From: Methylobacterium persicinum
GTDB lineage: Bacteria; Pseudomonadota; Alphaproteobacteria; Rhizobiales; Beijerinckiaceae
Length of the DNA: 64,000 nt
Assembly: GCF_022179525.1 (NCBI RefSeq)
Contig: NZ_BPQX01000031.1
Coordinates: forward strand, 1-64,000
Direction: 5' to 3'
The position numbers and the translations under genes are program-made. This document shows, piece after piece, positions 9,481-17,715 of the stretch (positions are counted from its first letter, which is position 1; each line of letters starts with the position of its first letter). Under the pieces are notes generated by a model. The model worked only from the letters and a program-made list of their open reading frames with translations. It searched no databases and was not told where the DNA came from.

Positions 9481-9768
9481 TCAGCCCTTGGTGAGCCGCC
9501 GATGGTTGGCCTGGACTTTCCGGCGATATCCCCGGACGACCTTGCGCGGCGTCCCCCCGGCCGCGAGCGTCGCCGCCGCCTGGCCTGCGGCGAGGACCTT
9601 CTCGGCCACCATGCGCCGCGCCTCCCGGCGTGCCTTCGGGCCGCCGACCATCATCAGTGCCATCCGCTCGCCGATGACCATCTGCGCCTCGACGCCGAGC
9701 ATCGCGATCTCGGTCCCTAAGGCGAGCCACGATCCCGGGCCGCTTCCTGTCCGACGACGTCCCCGCAT
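9481..9768 (-). CDS. Conserved small basic protein, helical, function unknown
   Basis: 95 residues. The middle (LALGTEIAMLGVEAQMVIGERMALMMVGGPKARREARRMVAEKV) is strongly helical and amphipathic; the end is very basic (YRRKVQANHRRLTKG). From memory, similar short proteins occur in many Hyphomicrobiales, and some are misannotated as antifreeze protein. The MVAEK plus YRRxVxANxRRL arrangement recalls those. It may bind nucleic acid or membranes, but nothing in the sequence fixes a role. It is followed by the Pmp3-like gene on the same strand, upstream in transcription. Confidence 0.6.
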   Translation of the reverse strand: MRGRRRTGSGPGSWLALGTEIAMLGVEAQMVIGERMALMMVGGPKARREARRMVAEKVLAAGQAAATLAAGGTPRKVVRGYRRKVQANHRRLTKG

Positions 9769-9810
9769 GGCGCTGCCTCCGTTCGGCCGGTCGCGTGCAG
9801 TGTCAGCCCG

Positions 9811-9975
9811 TCAGGCCGCACTCTCACGCCGGGTGACCACCAGAGCCCAGATCGTCGCCGGGATCCAGCCGATCAGCGTGATGTGGAGCAGGATACACAG
9901 GATGCCCTGAAGCACCTTCCCGCGCAGGAACATGGCGAGCCATGGCGCGAGAATGCAGATGATGATCATGACCAT
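9811..9975 (-). CDS. YqaE/Pmp3-family small membrane protein
   Basis: 54 residues with two hydrophobic helices: MVMIIICILAPWLAMFLRG, then ILCILLHITLIGWIPATIWAL. The spacing, the Pro in each helix and the final short basic tail match the Pmp3/YqaE (UPF0057) family. Members are plasma-membrane proteolipids linked to membrane potential and to salt or cold stress. A longer frame exists up to 10077, but family length (50-55 residues) and the start of the first helix fix the ATG at 9975. The MmgR-like sRNA on the same strand ends just upstream at about 10066. Confidence 0.85.
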   Translation of the reverse strand: MVMIIICILAPWLAMFLRGKVLQGILCILLHITLIGWIPATIWALVVTRRESAA

Positions 9976-10065
9976 GGCGATGTCGGGTCTCCAGAACCAT
10001 GACCGAACACCGACCGTGATGGATCGTTCCCCCGCGCCGCCGCCCATCCGCCGGCCATCGCACAC

Positions 10066-10125
10066 AAAAAAGGCCACCCCTTGGGGGCGGCCCGAAGTCT
10101 AGGGAGGAAACGCCCAAGAAGGGCA
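10066..10125 (-). ncRNA. mmgR: MmgR/suhB (alpha-r8) family small RNA candidate
   Basis: Read on the minus strand, the predicted 60-nt transcript has three parts. First is a 5' hairpin GCCC-TTCTT-GGGC. Next is the single-stranded motif TTTCCTCCCT followed by AGACTT. Last is a GC-rich hairpin (GGCCGCCCCC-AA-GGGGTGGCC) that ends in T6, a Rho-independent terminator. TTTCCTCCCT between a 5' stem and the terminator is the recorded core of the alpha-r8 (MmgR/suhB) sRNAs of Hyphomicrobiales. These are Hfq-associated regulators; in Sinorhizobium MmgR limits polyhydroxybutyrate granules. The exact transcription start (10124-10126) is inferred from the promoter. Confidence 0.8.
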
Positions 10126-10130
10126 CAGGG

Positions 10131-10159
10131 AGTATGCGTACCTCGCTGCACCGCGTCAA
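10131..10159 (-). promoter_or_regulatory. Housekeeping-sigma promoter of the sRNA
   Basis: On the minus strand TTGACG (complement of 10154-10159) is followed after exactly 17 bp by CATACT (complement of 10131-10136). The predicted start then falls 5-7 bp downstream, at the first base of the sRNA 5' stem region. Spacing and hexamers fit a strong alphaproteobacterial RpoD promoter. Confidence 0.75.
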
Positions 10160-11018
10160 CGGACATCGATTGATGGAGTTCCCTATAACCAGCGATTCGA
10201 TTGCTAAACCCGGATCGCCGAGACCCTCAAGCTAGGGATTGTCTGACGTAGGTGAGACCGGCAGTCCTGCACAGGTCCGCATTGAGACGGCAGGGACAGG
10301 TGCGCAGCCACACGTTGGTGTGAAGCCGTTCCGGTCAGCCTTCGGTCGAATTGCCACGAGAATCGCGGATGATGGCATCGCCAGGGTACAGGGTTCGAGG
10401 CTCGCAGAAGCGGCAGCGGCACCGGCAGGCCCGCAATGCCGTGGTCCCGTGAGGCGAGCTTTTTTGGGGTGACGTAGGTGCTACGGCTCCCGTCCCCCGT
10501 CTGGACTGCGCCGACAGCGGTCTCGAAATGGCCAATGCGGGATGTCTCGAGCATTCCGTGCACGGCTTCTTCACGCTGAATGACGACGCACCGGCCCTAA
10601 GCTGCAACAGGATCCTGTGATCCTGTTACCGGAGGTTAAGTGAAACCATCGGTGCTTCCGTATTCGGTGGTAAGGAGCCGATCCAGACCTCGTGACAACA
10701 TGCGATTTCGAAAGTCTTCCAACACCCTACCACTCGTCGAAACCAGATCGATCCAATACAAATCCGATAATCTACCCTCATCACGCTAGGCTTGTCTCAC
10801 ATCATCCATGAGTCGGCGATCAGAACATATTTGCTTTTGTGCCGCGATACGGCCTATTTACCACTAAATCGAGCCAATCAGGGCATTTTTTCTCAAAAGA
10901 TACAGATTGTTCCAAAGTCTAGGCGCATTGACAAGATAGCGCACTGCGAATACCCATTGCCGCCGCGACCGCTTATAGCGTCGTTTGCCATCTAATATAC
11001 TGAAAATCATTCGGGGAG
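10160..11018. other. Long intergenic region without a recognisable gene
   Basis: About 860 bp. I recognise no protein family, tRNA or rRNA here. Short ORFs on both strands between 10204 and 10563 have no start site or composition that I would trust. The second half (10640-11018) is markedly richer in A+T than its neighbours, suggesting a transferred or degraded segment or an extended promoter for the gene at 11025. A perfect 9-bp inverted repeat at 10606-10627 is the only clear structure. Confidence 0.5.
10606..10627. repeat. Perfect 9-bp inverted repeat (AACAGGATC-CTGT-GATCCTGTT)
   Basis: Arms of nine bases with a 4-nt loop, in an otherwise gene-free stretch. It has no T-run on either side, so it is not a standard terminator. 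It could be a protein-binding site or a small hairpin. Confidence 0.6.
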
Positions 11019-11024
11019 ATGGTG

Positions 11025-11381
11025 ATGGGTCATGCGGTAATTCTATCGTTCACCGATGAAGAAGCTGTCGGATTGACGGCCGTAGAGCTGAACATCCGCA
11101 ATGATATCCTCCATCGATATCAGCGCTTTTCCGACGAACTGCGAAAGGCCGGGTGGGATGCCATCGTGGAGATGGAAGGCACCCTCGACCCGTCCCAGCG
11201 TGTGGCCTGCCAGCGTGCGTTCCAGCTCTATCGCGCCGCTGCGGCGGGAATTGACGAGACGCTCGCCGAACTGAGCGAGAGCTTCGACAATTCATCCGAA
11301 GAGCCGCAGTGGCGAACGGGGTCTTCAGCCCGTTCAGGTCCTTCCCCGCGATGTGTCGGTCAGTCCCGGAGGCAACGATGA
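11025..11381 (+). CDS. Hypothetical protein
   Basis: 118 residues from the ATG at 11025, chosen because GGGGAG at 11013 then lies at a normal distance; the ATG at 11019 would be too close. The sequence is acidic and mostly helical (DEEAVGLTAVELNIRNDILHRYQRF). The last 25 residues are Ser/Arg-rich and of poor quality as a folded segment. No family recognised. Its stop overlaps the start of the next gene (ATGA), so the two are translated as a pair. Confidence 0.55.
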   Translation: MGHAVILSFTDEEAVGLTAVELNIRNDILHRYQRFSDELRKAGWDAIVEMEGTLDPSQRVACQRAFQLYRAAAAGIDETLAELSESFDNSSEEPQWRTGSSARSGPSPRCVGQSRRQR

Positions 11382-11611
11382 CCTATTTCGTTCCGCAAAC
11401 GGTCACCGATTGGAAGCAGGTCGGCTATACGGGGCTGCGCATCATGCATTGTCCCCGTTGTCGGGTCTCGACCTGGGCGAGCTGGGGACAACTCGAGGCC
11501 GTCGAGGATGAGGACGTGATCTCCGTCGCGAAGCGCCTGCGCTGCGAAGGCTGTGGCGAGGCGCCCACCGGCCTTGCCGTCGTCGCCAGCATGTCACCGC
11601 CGCTGCATTGA
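11378..11611 (+). CDS. Small zinc-ribbon-like hypothetical protein
   Basis: 77 residues. Two CxxC pairs, MHCPRC and RCEGC, are separated by about 40 residues and would suit one zinc ion. The start overlaps the stop of the preceding gene by four bases and follows CCGGAGGCAACG, a good ribosome site. Both features support a real coupled gene. No catalytic motif; a nucleic-acid or protein-binding role is only a guess. Confidence 0.6.
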   Translation: MTYFVPQTVTDWKQVGYTGLRIMHCPRCRVSTWASWGQLEAVEDEDVISVAKRLRCEGCGEAPTGLAVVASMSPPLH

Positions 11612-11812
11612 GCCGGCGGCGATCACCCGGCGGAGGTGCCGGGGCGCGCCCACTCACACGACAATCCCGCTGAAACCGCCATCGGCGCCGGTACGGGGCA
11701 GGCCTCGATCAAAGCCGTTCAATGGGAACGGGATGCGTGGCACAATACGGCCGAAGCAGCGCGGGCTTGTCTCGCTCGGTCGGCCTGACGCTCCGCGACA
11801 AGGGAGGACATC

Positions 11813-11944
11813 ATGGGCCTACTCGCTTTCATCCTGATTGGCGGTCCCTGGGTGGCCATAACGGCATGGCTCTGGCTTCAGTCGGGCGGCGTCGAGGCGT
11901 GGCGGCAAGCCGTTCACGGAACGCCGCGCGATGGCGGCCGATAA
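11813..11944 (+). CDS. Short membrane peptide (43 aa)
   Basis: A 43-codon frame with a strong ribosome site (AGGGAGGACATC before ATG). The product starts with one hydrophobic helix, MGLLAFILIGGPWVAITAWLW, and ends in a hydrophilic basic tail (WRQAVHGTPRDGGR). The combination of GGGAGG, a clean transmembrane segment and a TAA stop makes it credible. No known homologue comes to mind. Confidence 0.5.
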   Translation: MGLLAFILIGGPWVAITAWLWLQSGGVEAWRQAVHGTPRDGGR

Positions 11945-12008
11945 CCGGAGCACGCAGGCTAGAGCCGCCCCGGAACGAGTTGGTCAGCAAGCCTTCTCCA
12001 AATTTTCC

Positions 12009-12117
12009 CCTCATCCTGAGGTGCGGCGACAGCCGCCTCGAAGGAGGGCTCCAGGGATCGCGCGGCAGGCTGGAGCCCTCCTTCGAGGCCCGCTGACGCG
12101 GGCACCTCAGGATGAGG
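12009..12117. repeat. Inverted repeat family 2, copy 1 (about 109 bp)
   Basis: Begins CCTCATCCTGAGGTGC and ends with the reverse complement GCACCTCAGGATGAGG. Inside, CCTCGAAGGAGGGCTCCAG is mirrored by CTGGAGCCCTCCTTCGAGG. The whole element can fold into a long hairpin. A related copy is at 32534. It lies downstream of a small gene and upstream of the 3' end of a minus-strand gene. Confidence 0.85.
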
Positions 12118-12121
12118 CCTT

Positions 12122-12157
12122 AGAGGCCCGCTGACGCGGGCACCTCAGCCTGAGGTG
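12122..12157. repeat. Partial copy of repeat family 2
   Basis: Directly after copy 1, the end segment GAGGCCCGCTGACGCGGGCA with CACCTCAG is repeated almost identically, giving a tandem duplication of the right-hand arm of the element. Confidence 0.7.
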
Positions 12158-12272
12158 AGAGGCTGGGGGCCGCCTTGACGTGATCGGTCGCTGCTCGAGA
12201 GGCCCGGAACCGGCGCCTCAGACCGCGGGGCGCAGGATGCCGCCCGCCGAGGCGGGGTGAGGCCGCGTTCGG

Positions 12273-12776
12273 CTACCACCCCTGTGTGCCGGGCTCGCCC
12301 TTGAACGGGCCGACGACCTGCCCGGTGATCCAGCCGCCATAGAAGCCGCCCGGCTGGGGGCTGGCACGCTCCTCGCCGACGTAGCAGGCGTCCATCGCCC
12401 CCACGTAGAAGGCGACGTGATCGCCGAGCTCCGCGAAGGCTGGGGTCGGCGACGGATAGGTCCAGGCCGCCCGGGAAGCCCGGCGGCGGGCGCCGACCAC
12501 GTCGAAATAGGCCGCGCGCCCCTTCCACTCGCAGACGCTGCCCGCGCCTGCCGCAACGAGGCAGCCGGGACGGATATCGTCCGGGGGCAGGTAGTAGGAC
12601 GGAGGATGGCTCGTCTCGAGCACGCGCCAGCCGCGAATCGTGTCGGCGATGTCCACGCCGTCGAAGACGACGCGCAAACGGACGGTCACCCTCTCCAGCC
12701 GCGGTGGCCTGGGATAGTCCCAGACGCTCTCTTGGCCGGGACCGGGTGGGATGGCGACGGGACTGCGTAGGGTCAT
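12273..12776 (-). CDS. DUF427 domain protein
   Basis: 167 residues from the ATG at 12776; the longer open frame upstream (to 13313) runs through the next gene and is not coding. The DUF427 fold is marked by CEWKGRAAYFDV, with the family's W-K-G-x-A-x-Y/F motif, and by the preceding SHPPSYYLPPDDI. The family has a beta-tent structure and no established enzymatic activity. The C-terminal part (FYGGWITGQVVGPFKG) is longer than in the single-domain paralogue at 39376. The neighbouring minus-strand gene upstream is 74 bp away. Confidence 0.8.
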   Translation of the reverse strand: MTLRSPVAIPPGPGQESVWDYPRPPRLERVTVRLRVVFDGVDIADTIRGWRVLETSHPPSYYLPPDDIRPGCLVAAGAGSVCEWKGRAAYFDVVGARRRASRAAWTYPSPTPAFAELGDHVAFYVGAMDACYVGEERASPQPGGFYGGWITGQVVGPFKGEPGTQGW

Positions 12777-12850
12777 GGTGGGGCGATCCGTGTGGGCGGC
12801 GGAACAACCCGGTCCTTGCCGTCGGGATCCGACGAATCGACGGCCGGCCC

Positions 12851-13288
12851 TCAGAGACGCCGTCCGCTCTTCAGCCGGAGGGCGGGCAGGAAATCGGGGT
12901 CGGTCAAGGCCGCCGCGAGGACGGCGAACAGGCCGGCGTGCAAACCCAGGGCCGCGACGCCGAGATGATGCAGCGACCACATCCCCGCCGCGCCGGCGGC
13001 CATGAGCGGCGGCGCGGCGACGTAGATGGCCATCCGCCAGGGGTTCGCCGGCCGTGCGAGGCGCCAGTAGCAGGCCGTGAAGGCCGCCAGGGCGAAGGTC
13101 CCCTTCATCGCAGCCATGAGCCGGAGCACCCGCGCGAGATCGGGTTCGACCCGTGTCGGATCGCCGCCGAGGATCGCGGCGCTCCCTGCCGCGATGGCCA
13201 GGGCCGAGAGAACGAGCAGAGTGACACGCGCCGGCCGTGCAGCCGATGCCGTCTGCCTCGCTCCCACGTCCGCAACGGTGACTTGCAT
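12851..13288 (-). CDS. Small integral membrane protein, unknown function
   Basis: 145 residues with about four transmembrane helices: VTLLVLSALAIAAGSAAIL, a helix with MKGTFALAAFTACYW, MAIYVAAPPLMAAGAAGMW and the segment LGLHAGLFAVLAAAL. No recognised domain. It precedes the DUF427 gene on the same strand and may share its transcript. The N-terminal 20 residues are polar and basic, consistent with a cytoplasmic start. Confidence 0.65.
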   Translation of the reverse strand: MQVTVADVGARQTASAARPARVTLLVLSALAIAAGSAAILGGDPTRVEPDLARVLRLMAAMKGTFALAAFTACYWRLARPANPWRMAIYVAAPPLMAAGAAGMWSLHHLGVAALGLHAGLFAVLAAALTDPDFLPALRLKSGRRL

Positions 13289-13709
13289 GAGCCCCTCCCG
13301 TCCGAGAGAGCAACGATGGTGGGCCTGCTGCCCGAAATGATCAAGCCACGGCGAACGCGTCCGCCGCGCGGGCGCGGGCTTCGATGTCGCCGGGGACAGC
13401 GCCTTGGCAGCCGGCGAGGCCGGACCGACGGAGAAGGTGTCGGCGCAGGCCGATCAAGTTACCGAAGCGCTCCCCTTGGGCCAGCACCGATCCGCACCGG
13501 CATATCAGTGGCCTGGATGGCCGCTTCCGGCTTCGTATAGCGTTTATCCCACGCTGGATGGGCCGCTGTTTATATCCATGACCTCCACGAGTTCTTGGAT
13601 CGCGACGGATCGATAGAGTAAGGGGCCACGCATCAGGCCCTCCTTCGTGGTATGCTCTCACCGCGCCGCGCCGCGGCGGCGCTCGGCATCATGCGACGAG
13701 AGCGGGAGA
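13289..13709. other. Divergent intergenic region, no gene seen
   Basis: About 420 bp between a minus-strand membrane protein gene and the plus-strand cyclase gene. Only short, low-quality frames occur. It must hold both promoters, but I cannot point to convincing hexamers. Confidence 0.5.
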
Positions 13710-15662
13710 ATGGGCAGGCCAGCCACCGGGCGTCGCCTCTCAGCGATCCTGATCGCCGACATCGTCGGATATTCCCGCCTCGTCGGCGCCGACGAGGAAG
13801 GTACCGTGCGGCGCTTCCGAACCCTGCGCTCCGGGCTGATCGATCCGGCCGTCCGGCATCATGACGGGCGCGTCGTCAAGTCGACGGGCGACGGCGTCCT
13901 CGCCGAGTTCGCCAGCGCGGTCGAAGCGGTGCGATGCGCCCTCGATCTCCAGCAGGCGATGATCGACACCAATGCCGGTGTTCCTGAATACAAGCGGATC
14001 TGCTTCCGCATCGGCATCAACGCCGGCGAGGTGATGATCGAGCGCGATGGGGATATCTCCGGCGACAGCGTCAACCTCACGGCACGCCTGGAGTCTCTCT
14101 CGCCCTGCGGTGGGTTGTGCTTCTCGCGCACCGTCCGCGATCAGATCCGTGATCGGATCGAGATCGCCTTCGAGGACTGGGGCGAGCGATCCCTCAAGAA
14201 TATCAGCCGTCCGACCCGCGTCTTCGCCGTCACGCCGGACACGATCGCCGCCCTTCCCACGGATGGCCCCGTTCGCGCACGGCCCACGCGCCGCCCCCTC
14301 CTCGCCCCCGCGGCTGCCCTGGCCGGCTGCCTGATCGCGGGGACCGGTTGGTACGTGTCACGGCCGGCCCCGCCGCCCCTTTCTCCCGCCACGCTGGCCG
14401 CAACCTCCGCCGGCATGCCCGAACCGGACAGGAAAACGGCCCATGACGGGGACGCCCCGCGGCTTTCGATCGTGGTCCTGCCTTTCGCCAACCTGAGCGG
14501 CGACCCCGGACAGGATTACCTCGCGGAGAGCCTCACCGCAGACCTCACCGCCGACCTGTCGCGCATCCGCGAGAGCTTCGTCATCGCGAGCGGCACGGCG
14601 ATGTCCTACAAGGGAAAGGCGGTGGATCTCCGGCAGATCGGGCACGATCTCGGCGTGCGCTATGCACTCCTCGGCAGCGTGCGTCGTGCAAGCGACAAGA
14701 TCCACGTCAACGCCCAGCTCGCCGATGTCGCGACCGGCGCGCAGGTCTGGTCCGACCGCTTCGTGGGCGACCGGAGTACATTCGCGGATCTTCAGGACGA
14801 TCTGATCGCGCGTCTTGCCCGCACGATGGACCTCGAACTGACGGAGGCCGAGAGCCAGCGCGCGCAGAAGGAGCGGTCCGGAAACCCCGACGCGAGCGAC
14901 CTTGCGATGCAGGGATGGTCGGCCCTGAACCGCCCGATCTCGCCCAGGCAATTGTCGGAGGCCCAGTCGCTCTTCGAGCGATCCCTGACGCTGGACCCGC
15001 ACCACATGCATGCCCGCGTCGGCCTCGCCAGGACCCTGGCGGCCAAGGTCAATGCCAGGATGTCCGATGCGCAGGAGGCCGACCTCGCACGGGCCGAGGC
15101 CCTGAACGAGGAGACGCTCACTGCCCGCCCCGAGGACGCCATGGGGCATTTCGTGAGAGCGGACATCCTGCGCGGCCGAAAGCGATTCGACGATGCGGTC
15201 GCCGCCTACGGAACCTCCATCGCGCTCAACCGCAACTTCGCCCCCGCCTACGGCGCCATGGCCAGCGCCCTCCTCCGGGCGGGCCGCTCTGCCGATGCGA
15301 TCCCGCAGATCGATCACGCCGTACGCCTGAGCCCGCGCGATCCGCTGCTGAGCTTCTGGCTGTACGTCAAATGCCACGCTTACACGCACTTGGCGCGAGA
15401 CGAAGAGGCGGTCGAGTGGTGTCGCCGTTCGCTCGCGGCTTCCGCCGTGCCCTACTGGCTCAACTACGTCGATCTGGCGGCCTCCAATGCCTGGCTCGGA
15501 CGCCAGGACGAGGCGAAATCCGCGGTCGAGTCGCTCCTCAAGCTCAAGCCTGGCTACACGGTCAGCCATTGGCGGCACGAAGGCTGGTCCGACAACCCGA
15601 CCTTCCTGCGGGAGTACGAGCGCATCGTGGCCGGCTTGCGGAAGGCGGGGCTCCCGGAATAG
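13710..15662 (+). CDS. Class III adenylate/guanylate cyclase with TolB-like and TPR domains
   Basis: 650 residues. The start at 13710 follows AGCGGGAGA. The N-terminal catalytic domain (residues 10-175) has the first metal Asp in IADIVGYSRL, the second in STGDGVLAEF and the motif GINAGEVMIERDGDISGD before VNLTARLE. After it come one transmembrane helix (LAPAAALAGCLIAGTGWYV) and a TolB-like segment (VVLPFANLSGDPGQDYLAE). The rest is TPR repeats. The layout cyclase-TM-TolB_N-TPR is common and multiplied in Hyphomicrobiales. The product is cAMP or cGMP, made in the cytoplasm while the TPR part faces the periplasm. The signal is unknown. Confidence 0.88.
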   Translation: MGRPATGRRLSAILIADIVGYSRLVGADEEGTVRRFRTLRSGLIDPAVRHHDGRVVKSTGDGVLAEFASAVEAVRCALDLQQAMIDTNAGVPEYKRICFRIGINAGEVMIERDGDISGDSVNLTARLESLSPCGGLCFSRTVRDQIRDRIEIAFEDWGERSLKNISRPTRVFAVTPDTIAALPTDGPVRARPTRRPLLAPAAALAGCLIAGTGWYVSRPAPPPLSPATLAATSAGMPEPDRKTAHDGDAPRLSIVVLPFANLSGDPGQDYLAESLTADLTADLSRIRESFVIASGTAMSYKGKAVDLRQIGHDLGVRYALLGSVRRASDKIHVNAQLADVATGAQVWSDRFVGDRSTFADLQDDLIARLARTMDLELTEAESQRAQKERSGNPDASDLAMQGWSALNRPISPRQLSEAQSLFERSLTLDPHHMHARVGLARTLAAKVNARMSDAQEADLARAEALNEETLTARPEDAMGHFVRADILRGRKRFDDAVAAYGTSIALNRNFAPAYGAMASALLRAGRSADAIPQIDHAVRLSPRDPLLSFWLYVKCHAYTHLARDEEAVEWCRRSLAASAVPYWLNYVDLAASNAWLGRQDEAKSAVESLLKLKPGYTVSHWRHEGWSDNPTFLREYERIVAGLRKAGLPE

Positions 15663-15781
15663 CCGTCCACCCCCGCCCCACCCCCGCCCGAGTGCCGGCG
15701 CTGTCGATAATATACTTATGTTTCCGCCCTCAAGTTTCATGCATGGACAATTTGTATTTCCAGTATTACTAATGCGATTGG

Positions 15782-15787
15782 TATAAT
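15782..15787 (+). promoter_or_regulatory. Candidate -10 box (TATAAT) of the haem peroxidase gene
   Basis: A perfect TATAAT lies about 80 bp before the peroxidase ATG, in an AT-rich stretch (15705-15840) that contrasts with the surrounding GC-rich DNA. No convincing -35 hexamer is present at standard spacing, so activation by a regulator is likely. Confidence 0.4.
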
Positions 15788-15807
15788 TTATTGCTTTAAC
15801 GCGATTC

Positions 15808-15829
15808 TATGACAGCCAATATTGTCATA
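15808..15829. promoter_or_regulatory. Inverted-repeat operator candidate (TATGACA-N8-TGTCATA)
   Basis: Perfect 7-bp arms at 15808-15814 and 15823-15829, with a further half-site TGACA at 15832. It sits directly downstream of the TATAAT box and 35 bp before the peroxidase start codon, the position of a repressor site. The binding protein is unknown. Confidence 0.55.
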
Positions 15830-15864
15830 AATGACAGGTTATTGGGCCACTAGGGAGAACCGCA

Positions 15865-17667
15865 ATGACGCGAGCTCATGGTATCGTGCGTGGCGCGACC
15901 TATGTTGACCGCTCCCCGTTGGATGGCGCGCGTTTCGGGCGGATGTTCAGATGGCTGCCGCCCGAAAACTATGAAAAGGCGGATCTGGCCAATCTAGCCA
16001 AGATCATGATCCAGCAGGAAACAGCACATTTTCGCAAGAGCGGCGAAGCAACGCTCCCGCCGAAGACGCCCGTCGCGGAGGGCCCCGATGTCGTGTTCGG
16101 TGCGGTCCCTTTCGACCGGGACCCGCCCGACACGAACAAGCTCCTGGACACCCCCTATGGCGAGCCGGAGCCCGCCGACGAGAACCCGACGATTCCCGCG
16201 GGCTATACCTATTTCGGTCAGTTCATCGACCACGATCTGACGTTCGATCCCAACAGCTCCCTGCAGAAGCAGAACGATCCCGATGCCACGGAGGACTTCC
16301 GGACCCCGCGGTTCGACCTCGATTCCCTCTACGGACGAGGACCGGACGACCAACCCTACCTCTACAAGGATCGGCCGGTGGACGGCGGCGGCATCCGCTT
16401 CCTGCTCGGCCGGCAGACGGGGAACCCTTCGATGGAGCGCCGGGGCGAGTTGCCGCGCAACGTCGAGGGCCGGGCCCTGACGGGCGACCCCCGCAACGAT
16501 GAGAACGGCATCATCTGCCAAGTCCAGGCACTCTTCCTGAACTTCCATAACAAGGTCGTGGACACGCTCGAAACCGCCCGCCCCGATCTCAAGGCGGACC
16601 GGCACAGGCTCTTCCTCGAGGCACAGCGGATCGTGCGCTGGCACTACCAGTATCTGGTGCTGAACGATTACCTGCCGCGGATCGTCGGTGAGGAGACGTG
16701 GAAGCGCGTCTATCTGGGCGGCGGAACCAAGCCCCACCCCCACATCGAGTTCTACAAGCCCAAGGACGGTCAGGCGTACATGCCTGTCGAGTTCTCCGTC
16801 GCCGCGTTCCGGTTCGGCCATTCCATGGTACGGCCGAGCTATGCCCTGCGGCGCGGCGATGCCAACGTCGGGGGCGATGCCGTCGCGCCCTTTGCGGCCG
16901 ACCACCGGTTCCACCGCATTCCGATCTTCTCGGACAACTTCGAGGCGGACAAGAGCCTGAACGGTTTCGGCCCCCTCCCCCCCGGATGGGAGATCGACTG
17001 GCGCCTCTTCTTCAGTGCCGGGGCTCTGCCGACCGCGGTCACGGGATCGGGGAAGGACAAGGGCATCCTCGGCGTCCTCCCGCAGACCGATACCCAGCGG
17101 ACCCAGCCCGGCTACCGGATCGATGCCCAGATCGTCGATCCCCTCGCGATGCTGCCCCCCGACGTGGCCAAGAGCGGCGATCAGCCCGACGGCATCCCCT
17201 CGCTCGCCTACCGGAACCTGCTGCGCGGAAGCGCCTTCTCCCTGCCGTCCGGGCAGAACGTGGCGCGGGCGATCCGTGTGCCCGTTCTGTCGGAGAAGGA
17301 ACTCTGGGACGACACGGCGGGCGGCAGCCGGGGCCATGACTTCAGCGCCACCGCTTCGACGCCCAATCCGTTCGCATTCCGGGCGCCGCTCTGGTTCTAC
17401 ATCCTGAAGGAATCGGAATTGAAGGGTCGGTCGGCCTTGCCGAAGGACAAAGCCGGCGGTCATCACCTCGGCCCGGTGGGCGGGCGGATCGTGGCCGAGG
17501 TGCTGGTCGGCATCGCCTTCAACGACCACACGTCCTTCTTGTACCAGGACCGCGAGTGGACACCGGCGGCCGAAAAGGCGCGGAGCGGGTTCGACCCGGG
17601 CACCCCAGTCACCACGATGTTCGAACTCGCCGCGTGGACCACGGGCGGGACGATGACGCTCGGTTGA
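15865..17667 (+). CDS. Animal-type haem peroxidase (An_peroxidase family)
   Basis: 600 residues. The distal His123 lies in TYFGQFIDHDLTF, and a candidate proximal His319 in FRFGHSMVRPSY; both are hallmark motifs of the animal peroxidase superfamily. EAQRIVRWHYQYLVLNDYLP is the conserved helix between them. There is no signal peptide and no calcium-repeat fusion, so it is a stand-alone peroxidase; export by another route is possible. It presumably uses hydrogen peroxide to oxidise small molecules or halides. The ATG follows CTAGGGAGAACCGCA. The AT-rich promoter region and eukaryote-like family hint at acquisition by transfer, but the coding region has normal GC content. Confidence 0.88.
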   Translation: MTRAHGIVRGATYVDRSPLDGARFGRMFRWLPPENYEKADLANLAKIMIQQETAHFRKSGEATLPPKTPVAEGPDVVFGAVPFDRDPPDTNKLLDTPYGEPEPADENPTIPAGYTYFGQFIDHDLTFDPNSSLQKQNDPDATEDFRTPRFDLDSLYGRGPDDQPYLYKDRPVDGGGIRFLLGRQTGNPSMERRGELPRNVEGRALTGDPRNDENGIICQVQALFLNFHNKVVDTLETARPDLKADRHRLFLEAQRIVRWHYQYLVLNDYLPRIVGEETWKRVYLGGGTKPHPHIEFYKPKDGQAYMPVEFSVAAFRFGHSMVRPSYALRRGDANVGGDAVAPFAADHRFHRIPIFSDNFEADKSLNGFGPLPPGWEIDWRLFFSAGALPTAVTGSGKDKGILGVLPQTDTQRTQPGYRIDAQIVDPLAMLPPDVAKSGDQPDGIPSLAYRNLLRGSAFSLPSGQNVARAIRVPVLSEKELWDDTAGGSRGHDFSATASTPNPFAFRAPLWFYILKESELKGRSALPKDKAGGHHLGPVGGRIVAEVLVGIAFNDHTSFLYQDREWTPAAEKARSGFDPGTPVTTMFELAAWTTGGTMTLG

Positions 17668-17715
17668 GGGGCTTGCTCGCGGGGGGAGATCAAGGCCGGG
17701 GGGGCCGATGCCGCC

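Noticed and set aside
10390-10470. Possible tRNA suggested by GGTTCGA-like bases
   Set aside because: No acceptor or anticodon stem can be formed around it.
10239-10472. 77-codon frame in the gene-free region
   Set aside because: No ribosome site and no recognisable domain; could be a remnant but not supportable.
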